Assembly: GCA_902490055.1 (NCBI GenBank)
Contig: CABUCP010000123.1
Location: 1 to 8,107 of the forward strand
Source of the DNA: an uncultured Klebsiella sp.
GTDB taxonomy: Bacteria > Pseudomonadota > Gammaproteobacteria > Enterobacterales > Enterobacteriaceae
Length of the DNA stretch: 8,107 nt
Direction of reading: 5' to 3'
Part shown: positions 1-4,956 of the stretch, piece after piece
How positions within the stretch are numbered: position 1 is the stretch's first letter
Layout of the letters: the number at the start of each line of letters is the position of its first letter
Notes under the pieces: generated by a model
What the model saw: the letters and a program-made list of their open reading frames with translations, nothing else
What the model was told of the DNA's origin: nothing
Database searches by the model: none
Program-made: the position numbers and the translations under genes

Positions 1-18
1 TAATTCTTCACTGCAAAG

Positions 19-51
19 AAAAAGCGACTTCTCTGGAAGTCGCTTTTTTTT
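19..51. terminator. Bidirectional intrinsic terminator downstream of rnt
   Basis: An 11-bp perfect stem (21-31 with 36-46, loop TCTG) is followed on the plus strand by eight T (44-51). On the minus strand it is followed by five T (complement of A19-A23), which lengthen the stem with the facing T run. It can end rnt transcripts arriving from the right and any plus-strand transcript arriving from outside the window. It begins only four bases beyond the rnt stop codon. Confidence 0.9.
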
Positions 52-54
52 CGC

Positions 55-699
55 TTATGCTTCAACCGGCGGTAGCGGCCAGCCGCCGAGGCGTTTCCAG
101 CGGTTGACAATTTCGCAGAACAGCTGGGCGGTTTGTGCGGTGTCGTACAGCGCGGAGTGGGCCTGAGTGCCATCAAACTCCATACCTGCGGCGATGCAGG
201 CTTTAGACAGTACGGTTTGCCCTAACGCCAGCCCGCTCAGCGCGGCGGTATCAAAAGTCACGAAAGGGTGAAACGGATTACGCTTCAGGCCCGCGCGTTC
301 GGCGGCAGCCATGGTAAAACTGTGATCGAAGGTCGCGTTATGCGCTACCATAATCGCACGACTGCAATCGCTCTCTTTCATCCCTTTGCGAACCATTTTG
401 AAAATCGCGTGCAGGGCATCATATTCGCTCACCGCGCCGCGCTGCGGATCGTTTGGGTTAATTCCATTAAAGGCCAGCGCTTCCGGCTGCAGGTTGGCGC
501 CTTCGAATGGCTCAACGTGAAAATGTAACGTTTCGTCCGGCATCAGCCAGCCCTGCTCATCCATCTTCAACGTAATAGCGGCGATCTCCAGCAGGGCGTC
601 GGTTTTGGCATTAAACCCGGCGGTCTCAACATCAATTACCACAGGATAAAAACCGCGAAAACGGCCGCACAGACCATTAAGTTGAGCGTTCTCGGACAT
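55..699 (-). CDS. rnt: Ribonuclease T (DEDDh 3'-5' exoribonuclease)
   Basis: This is RNase T, a cytoplasmic homodimeric exonuclease that trims the 3' ends of tRNA (CCA end turnover), 5S and 23S rRNA and other small stable RNAs, and also acts on single-stranded DNA. The 214-residue protein shows the full DEDDh catalytic set: D23 and E25 in [10 protein letters not shown]125 in [10 protein letters not shown], and H181 and D186 in QAHSALYDT, all at the numbering I recall for E. coli RNase T. Length matches the family. The ATG at 699 has a modest Shine-Dalgarno (AAGAGA, 705-710) and gives the usual MSxNAQL N-terminus. A candidate promoter lies at 732-760 and the upstream gene gloA has its own terminator, so rnt is probably transcribed alone. 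In E. coli K-12 rnt is followed by the helicase gene lhr; here a terminator follows at once. Confidence 0.98.
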   Translation of the reverse strand: MSENAQLNGLCGRFRGFYPVVIDVETAGFNAKTDALLEIAAITLKMDEQGWLMPDETLHFHVEPFEGANLQPEALAFNGINPNDPQRGAVSEYDALHAIFKMVRKGMKESDCSRAIMVAHNATFDHSFTMAAAERAGLKRNPFHPFVTFDTAALSGLALGQTVLSKACIAAGMEFDGTQAHSALYDTAQTAQLFCEIVNRWKRLGGWPLPPVEA

Positions 700-731
700 C
701 AGATTCTCTTAGCTGGAAAAAAGTAGCGCGC

Positions 732-760
732 ATTATGGCAAATTTTGCCGCGCCTTGCAG
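732..760 (-). promoter_or_regulatory. Candidate sigma-70 promoter of rnt
   Basis: Reading the minus strand, CTGCAA (755-760) and CATAAT (732-737) are separated by 17 bases. The -10 is good (5/6) and the -35 poor (3/6). It lies between the gloA terminator and the rnt start and would give a leader of about 25 bases. Confidence 0.5.
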
Positions 761-771
761 CAGGAAGGGAG

Positions 772-796
772 AAAACATCGGGCGCGAATGCGCCCG
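772..796 (-). terminator. Intrinsic terminator after gloA
   Basis: On the minus strand a 7-bp perfect GC-rich stem (CGGGCGC / GCGCCCG, 779-796, 4-base loop) is followed by ATG and then TTTT (772-775). It lies eight bases past the gloA stop codon and separates the gloA transcript from rnt. The T tract is short and starts three bases after the stem, so it may not be fully efficient. Confidence 0.75.
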
Positions 797-803
797 AATT
801 AGC

Positions 804-1211
804 TTAGTTGCCGAGGCCTCTACCGGCATCTTTCTCTTCGATCAGCTCGATTTTGTAGCCATCTGGATCTTCTACGAAAGCAATAACCGTGCTGCCGCCT
901 TTTACCGGACCGGCTTCGCGGGTGACGTTGCCGCCGTTCTGGCGAATACGCTCGCAGGCTTCAGCCGCGTTGTCGACGCTCAGCGCGATGTGGCCATACG
1001 CGGTGCCGAGTTCGTATTGATCCACGCCCCAGTTATAGGTTAATTCGATAACCGCGGTATCGCTCTCTTCGCCGTAGCCGACGAAAGCCAGCGAGTATTT
1101 ATACTCAGGGTTTTCGCTGGTACGCAGCAGCTTCATGCCCAGCACGTTGGTGTAAAACTCGATAGAACGTTGCAGGTCGCCAACGCGCAGCATGGTGTGA
1201 AGTAAGCGCAT
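804..1211 (-). CDS. gloA: Lactoylglutathione lyase (glyoxalase I)
   Basis: Glyoxalase I converts the hemithioacetal formed by methylglyoxal and glutathione to S-lactoylglutathione, the first step of the cytoplasmic glyoxalase pathway. The 135-residue protein has the two beta-alpha-beta-beta-beta modules of the family. The four metal ligands are present at H5, E56, H74 and E122, the set used by the Ni(II)-dependent E. coli homodimer. The sequence is nearly that of E. coli GloA. The ATG at 1211 is preceded by GGGGA (1216-1220). The gene lies 79 bases downstream of nemA on the same strand. In E. coli, gloA is part of the NemR-controlled electrophile response, so co-transcription from nemRA is expected, but a strong candidate promoter lies just upstream (1253-1282). 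Confidence 0.98.
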   Translation of the reverse strand: MRLLHTMLRVGDLQRSIEFYTNVLGMKLLRTSENPEYKYSLAFVGYGEESDTAVIELTYNWGVDQYELGTAYGHIALSVDNAAEACERIRQNGGNVTREAGPVKGGSTVIAFVEDPDGYKIELIEEKDAGRGLGN

Positions 1212-1252
1212 AATGTCCCCTATGCAGTTTATTTTGATACATCAGAGTCTTG

Positions 1253-1282
1253 AGTATAGCGGCGTTGGTACGCCGCTATCAA
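1253..1282 (-). promoter_or_regulatory. Candidate gloA promoter with a palindromic spacer
   Basis: Reading the minus strand, TTGATA (1277-1282, 5/6 to the -35 consensus) and TATACT (1253-1258, 5/6 to the -10 consensus) are 18 bases apart. The spacer is an inverted repeat: ATAGCGGCG at 1256-1264 is the exact reverse complement of 1271-1279, with a 6-base centre, so the arms enter both hexamers. A start near 1246 would give a leader of roughly 35 bases before gloA. The element could be an operator on DNA, or a hairpin in a read-through nemA-gloA mRNA; there is no T run, so it is not an obvious terminator. Confidence 0.6.
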
Positions 1283-1290
1283 TGGAGGGA

Positions 1291-2388
1291 TTACAACGTC
1301 GGATAATCGGTATAGCCTTCCGCGCCGCCGCCGTAGAAGCTCTCCGGACGCTGTGGGTTCAGCGCCGCTTTCTTCTGCAGACGCGCCACCAGATCCGGGT
1401 TGGCGATGTAATCACGGCCGAATGCGACGGCATCGATCAACCCTTTATTGATAAGGTCGTTGGCTTTTTCTACCGTGTAGGCGCCCGCGCCAATAATCGC
1501 TCCAGGGAAGCGGTCGCGCACTTTCTGGCGGAATGCGTCGCTGTATGGCTGGCCGCCTGCCCAGTCCGGTTCGGACATGTGCAGATAGGCAATGCCGCGT
1601 TTCGCCAGCTGTTCAATCAGATACAGCGCGTCAGCTTCTTCATTCGGTCCGTTGTCAACGTTCTGGAAGCTGCCAATCGGCGACACGCGGATACCGATAC
1701 GATCGGCGCTCCACTCTTTGCTTACGGCATCGACGACTTCCAGCACCAGACGCGCGCGGTTCTCGACGCTGCCGCCGTACTGGTCGGTGCGCTGGTTGGA
1801 AGACGGCGACAGGAACTGATGCAGCAGATAACCGTGCGCGGAGTGCAGTTCAACCAGATCGAAACCGGCGTCGCGGGCATTGCCTACCGCCTGGCGGAAA
1901 TCATCAACGATCCCCGGGATTTCATCGGTTTCCAGCGCGCGCGGCATCGAGGTGTCGACGCGAATCGCGTGGCCGTTTTCATCGCGCAGCGAAGTACGGG
2001 TACCCGCGCTCAGCGCGGATGGCGCGACCGGCGCCGCGCCGCCTGGCTGCAGGCTGTTATGTGAAATACGTCCGGTGTGCCACAGTTGTACCGCAATATG
2101 GCCGTTCTCTGCATGTACGCCGGCGGTGATTTTCTGCCATGCGGCGATTTGTTGCGGGCTGTGCAGGCCCGGCGCGCCGGCATAACCTTTAGCCTGAGCG
2201 GAAATCTGCGTCGCTTCGGAAATAATCAGCCCGGAGCTGGCGCGTTGGCGATAATACTCCGCCATCAGCGGAGTAGGGATGTCGCCTGGCTCAATGCTGC
2301 GCAGACGGGTCAGCGGTGCCATAAATACGCGATTAGGGACGGTAACCGCACCCACTTGCAACGGGCTGAACAATTTTGATTCCGACAT
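1291..2388 (-). CDS. nemA: N-ethylmaleimide reductase, Old Yellow Enzyme family
   Basis: NemA is a cytoplasmic FMN-dependent, NAD(P)H-using ene-reductase that reduces N-ethylmaleimide and related electrophiles, nitrate esters and nitroaromatics. The 365-residue length equals that of E. coli NemA, and the fold is a single TIM barrel. Visible family features are T27 in APLTR (near the FMN), the QLWHTGR segment (101-107), H182, H185 and Y187 in LHSAHGY (substrate-anchoring histidine pair and proton-donor tyrosine, as in PETN reductase), R234 in the IGIRVSP strand, and the [12 protein letters not shown] phosphate-binding region (322-333). The ATG at 2388 has a good Shine-Dalgarno (AGGAG, 2394-2398). 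It lies between nemR (53-base gap) and gloA. That gap contains an apparent terminator and a partial NemR site, so nemA may have its own control. Confidence 0.97.
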   Translation of the reverse strand: MSESKLFSPLQVGAVTVPNRVFMAPLTRLRSIEPGDIPTPLMAEYYRQRASSGLIISEATQISAQAKGYAGAPGLHSPQQIAAWQKITAGVHAENGHIAVQLWHTGRISHNSLQPGGAAPVAPSALSAGTRTSLRDENGHAIRVDTSMPRALETDEIPGIVDDFRQAVGNARDAGFDLVELHSAHGYLLHQFLSPSSNQRTDQYGGSVENRARLVLEVVDAVSKEWSADRIGIRVSPIGSFQNVDNGPNEEADALYLIEQLAKRGIAYLHMSEPDWAGGQPYSDAFRQKVRDRFPGAIIGAGAYTVEKANDLINKGLIDAVAFGRDYIANPDLVARLQKKAALNPQRPESFYGGGAEGYTDYPTL

Positions 2389-2401
2389 AATGACTCCTGA
2401 G

Positions 2402-2417
2402 TAGACCGGTCGTCTTG
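2402..2417. promoter_or_regulatory. Partial NemR-like operator upstream of nemA
   Basis: TAGACC at 2402-2407 is a perfect half of the NemR box seen at 3056-3071. The other half is degraded: on the minus strand AAGACG matches 4/6 at a 3-base spacing. It lies 14-29 bases before the nemA ATG. Function is inferred from the matching half-site and position only. Confidence 0.4.
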
Positions 2418-2423
2418 TAATGG

Positions 2424-2452
2424 ATTAAATAAAAACGCCTGTTAAATGGCAG
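2424..2452 (-). promoter_or_regulatory. Weak candidate promoter for nemA alone
   Basis: On the minus strand CTGCCA (2447-2452, 4/6) and TTTAAT (2424-2429, 5/6) are 17 bases apart. Transcription would start near 2417, at the edge of the partial NemR site. It overlaps the candidate terminator, whose T tract alone would produce AT-rich -10-like sequence, so this is tentative. Confidence 0.3.
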
Positions 2453-2455
2453 GCG
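2427..2455 (-). terminator. Candidate intrinsic terminator or attenuator at the end of nemR
   Basis: On the minus strand the stem CGCCTG (2450-2455) / CAGGCG (2436-2441) encloses an 8-base loop holding the nemR stop codon. It is followed directly by TTTTTATTTAA (complement of 2425-2435). The stem is only 6 bp, so partial termination is more likely than full. It would lower nemA and gloA expression relative to nemR. Confidence 0.55.
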
Positions 2456-3041
2456 CCGCAATAATTTGTTTGGCGTGGGCAAGGGCGCTTTCCAGCGGCG
2501 TTGCGCTACGCGTGATTTTGGCCTGCAGGTTCGCGCCCAGCCACAAGGAATACAGTACCTGCGACAGGGTCATGGCATCGCCATCAAACCGCAGACTGCC
2601 TTCCCGGCGGCCTTTTTCCAGCGCGTCGCCCAGCAGGACGATAATCTGACTAGCGCCTTTATCCATCGCGGTACGCATGTCTTCCGACAGGTCGCAGACT
2701 TCCGCCGACAGCTTAACGGTTAAGCAACCGCTAATAATACCCTGCTGGCAAAACTGATTCAGCGTGTGCTGATAGTAAGCCAGCAGCCGATCGCGATAGT
2801 TGCCCTCGCCGTGATCGAAGTGCTCGACCAGACGCTGCAAGTATCCGGTGTAGTGATGTTCAAGCAGCGCAACGCCGAAAGCTTCTTTGGAGCGAAAGTA
2901 ATGATAGAAAGAGCCCTTAGGCACTTCCGCCGTTTTCAAAAGTTCGCTCAAGCCCATTCCGGTAAAACCGCGGTGCATGCATAACTGCTCGCCGGTGGCC
3001 AGGATATGTTCTCGAGTATCGCATTCGCTGTGTCTGTTCAT
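2442..3041 (-). CDS. nemR: TetR-family electrophile/oxidant-sensing repressor NemR
   Basis: NemR represses nemA and gloA and releases DNA when its cysteines react with N-ethylmaleimide, quinones, methylglyoxal or hypochlorite. An N-terminal TetR helix-turn-helix occupies about residues 9-55 (GLSELLKTAEVPKGSFYHYFRSK core); the rest is the helical ligand/dimer domain. I chose the ATG at 3041 (199 residues) because it puts C106 and K175, the redox pair described for E. coli NemR, at those exact numbers. An in-frame GTG at 3050 would add three residues. Neither start has a strong Shine-Dalgarno. C21, C98, C106 and C116 are present; positions 149 and 153, cysteines in E. coli as I recall it, are S and D here, and there is an extra C7. 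A perfect NemR box 14 bases upstream implies autoregulation. Confidence 0.96.
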   Translation of the reverse strand: MNRHSECDTREHILATGEQLCMHRGFTGMGLSELLKTAEVPKGSFYHYFRSKEAFGVALLEHHYTGYLQRLVEHFDHGEGNYRDRLLAYYQHTLNQFCQQGIISGCLTVKLSAEVCDLSEDMRTAMDKGASQIIVLLGDALEKGRREGSLRFDGDAMTLSQVLYSLWLGANLQAKITRSATPLESALAHAKQIIAAPAI

Positions 3042-3055
3042 GGGGCTCACTGTAG

Positions 3056-3071
3056 TAGACCGATTGGTCTA
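3056..3071. promoter_or_regulatory. NemR box (operator) upstream of nemR
   Basis: TAGACCGATTGGTCTA is a perfect 6+4+6 palindrome of the form TAGACC-N4-GGTCTA described for E. coli NemR. It lies in the nemR/ydhL divergent gap, 14 bases before the nemR ATG, where it should block nemR transcription. The ydhL start is over 100 bases away, so an effect on ydhL is less certain. Confidence 0.9.
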
Positions 3072-3179
3072 ATGCAAGCAAAAAGATTGCTGCCCACGGT
3101 AAGCAGGGGTAACAAAAGTTGCGCACTGGCGATGAAACGTCTTCAATGAGAGACAGAGAGAACGAACAGGAGATCGGTG

Positions 3180-3419
3180 GTGGCAGAACAGCTGGAGTTT
3201 TTCCCGGTACAAAGTCCGTGCCGGGGAATCTGTCAGTCCGACGAGCGCGGCTATTGCCGCGGCTGTTTTCGCAGCCGTGATGAGCGCTTCAACTGGCAAA
3301 AAATGAGCGATGCGCAGAAACAAGACGTTCTGCGCCTGTGCCGCCAGCGTCTGCTGCGTAAAATTCGCGCGACTAAGCAGGAGGCGGCGGAAGAACCGCA
3401 GCAACCCTCACTGTTTTAA
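3180..3419 (+). CDS. ydhL: DUF1289 family small cysteine-rich protein YdhL
   Basis: This is a 79-residue DUF1289 protein of unknown function. The family is defined by the four cysteines seen here at C14, C18, C26 and C29 (CxxxC-x7-CxxC in SPCRGICQSDERGYCRGCF), a spacing that suggests zinc or iron-sulfur binding. A basic, helical part follows (about residues 33-65). Two GTG codons lie in tandem (3177 and 3180). I chose 3180 because it sits seven bases after AGGAG (3168-3172) and gives the MAEQLEFF start I recall from E. coli. A weak promoter candidate is TTGCGC (3119-3124) and TTCAAT (3142-3147), 17 bases apart. The gene diverges from nemR and precedes ydhF by 48 bases, so the two are probably co-transcribed. 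The termini, QLEFF and QPSLF, both resemble sliding-clamp binding peptides. Confidence 0.9.
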   Translation: MAEQLEFFPVQSPCRGICQSDERGYCRGCFRSRDERFNWQKMSDAQKQDVLRLCRQRLLRKIRATKQEAAEEPQQPSLF

Positions 3420-3467
3420 GGGAAAATGTGCGTATACTCAAAACACTTTTTTGTCGAGGAAGCGTTT

Positions 3468-4364
3468 ATGGTTCAGCGTATTGCTATGGCTCCGCAGGGG
3501 CCGGAATTTTCACGTTTTGTTATGGGCTACTGGCGTTTGATGGACTGGAATATGTCTGCCGATGCGCTGGTCGGCTTTATTGAGCAGCACCTGGATCTGG
3601 GGATTACTACCGTCGACCACGCCGATATCTATGGCGACTATCAGTGCGAAGCGGCATTCGGCGAAGCGCTGAAACGCGCGCCGCATTTGCGTAGCCGCAT
3701 GGAAATCGTCAGCAAATGTGGGATTGCAACCAAAGCGCGCGCGGAAAACACCATCGGTCACTATATCACCGACCGCGATCACATCATCCTGAGCGCGGAA
3801 CAATCCCTGCGTAATCTGGCGACCGATCGCCTCGACTTGCTGCTGATTCACCGTCCCGATCCGCTGATGGATGCCGATGAAGTCGCCGAAGCCTTTATGG
3901 CGCTGCATCACAGTGGCAAGGTGCGCCATTTTGGTGTCTCTAACTTTACGCCAGCGCAGTTTACCCTCCTGCAGTCGCGCCTGCCGTTCACGCTGGCGAC
4001 GAATCAGGTCGAGCTGTCGCCGGTACATCAGCCGCTGCTGCTTGACGGCACTCTTGATCAGTTGCAACAGCTGCGTATTCGGCCGATGGCCTGGTCTTGC
4101 CTCGGCGGCGGACGCCTGTTCAACGAAGAAGGCTTCCAGCCGCTGCGTGACGAGCTGGCGCAGGTCGCTCAGGAGCTTAACGCCGAAAGCATCGAGCAGG
4201 TGGTGTATGCCTGGGTGCTACGCCTGCCGTCGAAACCATTGCCGATTATCGGCTCGGGCAAAATCGAGCGCGTGCGTGCGGCTATTGTCGCGGAAAAACT
4301 GAATATGACGCGCCAGCAGTGGTTCCGTATTCGTAAAGCCGCGCTGGGTTACGACGTGCCGTAA
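3468..4364 (+). CDS. ydhF: Aldo/keto reductase family oxidoreductase YdhF
   Basis: This is a 298-residue cytoplasmic protein of the aldo/keto reductase superfamily; the substrate is not known. The usual catalytic tetrad is intact: D50 (TTVDHADIYG), Y55, K83 (EIVSKCG) and H128 (LLLIHRPDP). The NADP-binding C-terminal strand is seen as PLPIIGSGKIERV (258-270). A (beta/alpha)8 barrel spans nearly the whole chain. An upstream in-frame ATG at 3426 would add 14 residues, but the ATG at 3468 has a clear Shine-Dalgarno (GAGGA, 3456-3460) and matches the E. coli start. TATACT at 3433-3438 is a possible -10 in the ydhL-ydhF gap, with no good -35. Next to the nem cluster it could take part in carbonyl detoxification, but that is only inference from neighbourhood. 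No clear terminator follows it before sodC. Confidence 0.95.
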   Translation: MVQRIAMAPQGPEFSRFVMGYWRLMDWNMSADALVGFIEQHLDLGITTVDHADIYGDYQCEAAFGEALKRAPHLRSRMEIVSKCGIATKARAENTIGHYITDRDHIILSAEQSLRNLATDRLDLLLIHRPDPLMDADEVAEAFMALHHSGKVRHFGVSNFTPAQFTLLQSRLPFTLATNQVELSPVHQPLLLDGTLDQLQQLRIRPMAWSCLGGGRLFNEEGFQPLRDELAQVAQELNAESIEQVVYAWVLRLPSKPLPIIGSGKIERVRAAIVAEKLNMTRQQWFRIRKAALGYDVP

Positions 4365-4373
4365 GCCGCTTCT

Positions 4374-4432
4374 CGCCTCCGGATGCGTTTTCCTGGTTTA
4401 CACTTATCAGGGATAGAGCCAATCCGGAGGTG
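4374..4432 (+). repeat. Inverted repeat pairing the sodC Shine-Dalgarno with an upstream anti-SD
   Basis: CCTCCGGAT (4376-4384) is the exact reverse complement of ATCCGGAGG (4422-4430). A G-U pair (4375/4431) and a C-G pair (4374/4432) extend the stem to 11 bp around a 37-base loop. The right arm contains the sodC ribosome binding site GGAGG (4426-4430). The left arm begins ten bases after the ydhF stop. In a transcript reading through from ydhF the site could be masked. Parts (CCGGATGCG at 4379-4387, CTTATCAGG at 4403-4411) also resemble a degenerate REP element. Confidence 0.7.
4397..4410 (+). promoter_or_regulatory. Candidate sigma-S-type -10 and overlapping FNR-like site for sodC
   Basis: TTTACACTTAT (4397-4407) matches 9 of 11 positions of the sigma-S extended -10 consensus KCTAYRCTTAA, with TACACT (4399-4404) as the hexamer and no good -35. 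The same bases form TTTAC-N4-ATCAG, 7/10 to the FNR consensus TTGAT-N4-ATCAA. E. coli sodC is known to be RpoS-dependent and repressed without oxygen by FNR, which fits. A start near 4411 would leave the anti-SD arm out of the mRNA. Confidence 0.5.
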
Positions 4433-4434
4433 TT

Positions 4435-4956
4435 ATGCAACGATGTATCCTCGCTATATTCACTCTCGCATTTTGCGCTGGCGCCCAGGCGGCCAGTGAA
4501 GATGTCGCCCTCAATCTTGTTACCAGCCAGAGCGTTGGTCAGGCCGTCGGCAGCGTTAAAATCACCGAAACCGACAGAGGCCTGGAGTTTACGCCTGATT
4601 TACGGGCGCTGCCGCCCGGTAAACACGGTTTTCACATTCATGCCGAGGGCAGCTGCCAGCCGGCAATAAAAGACGGTAAAGCGGTAGCGGCTGGGGCCGC
4701 GGGCGGCCACTTCGATCCGCAACACACCGGTAAGCATGAAGGGCCGTTAGGCGCGGGTCATCTGGGCGATCTGCCGTTGCTGGTGGTCAACGACGACGGT
4801 GTGGCTAATCAACCGGTTATTGCCCCGCGCCTGAAAACCCTGGCGGAAGTGAAGGGCAAAGCGCTGATGGTGCACGTCGGCGGCGATAATATGGCCGACA
4901 GCCCGCAGCCGCTGGGCGGCGGCGGCGAGCGTTTTGCCTGCGGGGTTATTAAGTAG
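4435..4956 (+). CDS. sodC: Periplasmic Cu,Zn superoxide dismutase
   Basis: SodC dismutates superoxide in the periplasm. The 173-residue precursor begins with a Sec signal peptide (1-19, AQA cleavage site before A20). Copper ligands H67, H69, H92 and H147, zinc ligands H92, H101, H109 and D112, the active-site arginine R166 and the C74-C169 disulfide pair are all present. Length and features match E. coli SodC, a monomeric enzyme. The ATG at 4435 follows GGAGG (4426-4430) at a short 4-base spacing. C14 in the signal peptide is not in a good lipobox, so a soluble periplasmic product is expected. The last 8 bp overlap the oppositely directed end of ydhK. Upstream sequence offers a stationary-phase-type promoter and a structure that could hide the ribosome binding site. 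Confidence 0.98.
   Translation: MQRCILAIFTLAFCAGAQAASEDVALNLVTSQSVGQAVGSVKITETDRGLEFTPDLRALPPGKHGFHIHAEGSCQPAIKDGKAVAAGAAGGHFDPQHTGKHEGPLGAGHLGDLPLLVVNDDGVANQPVIAPRLKTLAEVKGKALMVHVGGDNMADSPQPLGGGGERFACGVIK
4779..4786 (+). other. Chi-type octamer
   Basis: GCTGGTGG, the RecBCD Chi sequence of enteric bacteria, occurs once inside sodC. The match is exact; such sites are common in these genomes and activity here depends on replication direction, which cannot be seen. Confidence 0.6.

Noticed and set aside
1213..2064. Long open frame of 283 codons on the plus strand opposite nemA
   Set aside because: It runs antisense to a full-length, clearly conserved NemA, has no family features, and several other plus-strand frames are open in the same place, as expected in GC-rich coding DNA.
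3426..3467. Earlier start for ydhF at the ATG at 3426
   Set aside because: It adds 14 residues not expected in the family and lacks a good Shine-Dalgarno, whereas 3468 has GAGGA at the right distance.
4397..4425. TTTACA at 4397-4402 as a -35 box for sodC
   Set aside because: The matching -10 position (4420-4425, CAATCC) is poor and a start there would fall at or beyond the sodC ATG.
4435..4491. Lipoprotein signal for SodC (C14 of the signal peptide)
   Set aside because: The residues before C14 are L-A-F, and F at -1 is not accepted in a lipobox; a normal AQA signal peptidase I site follows.
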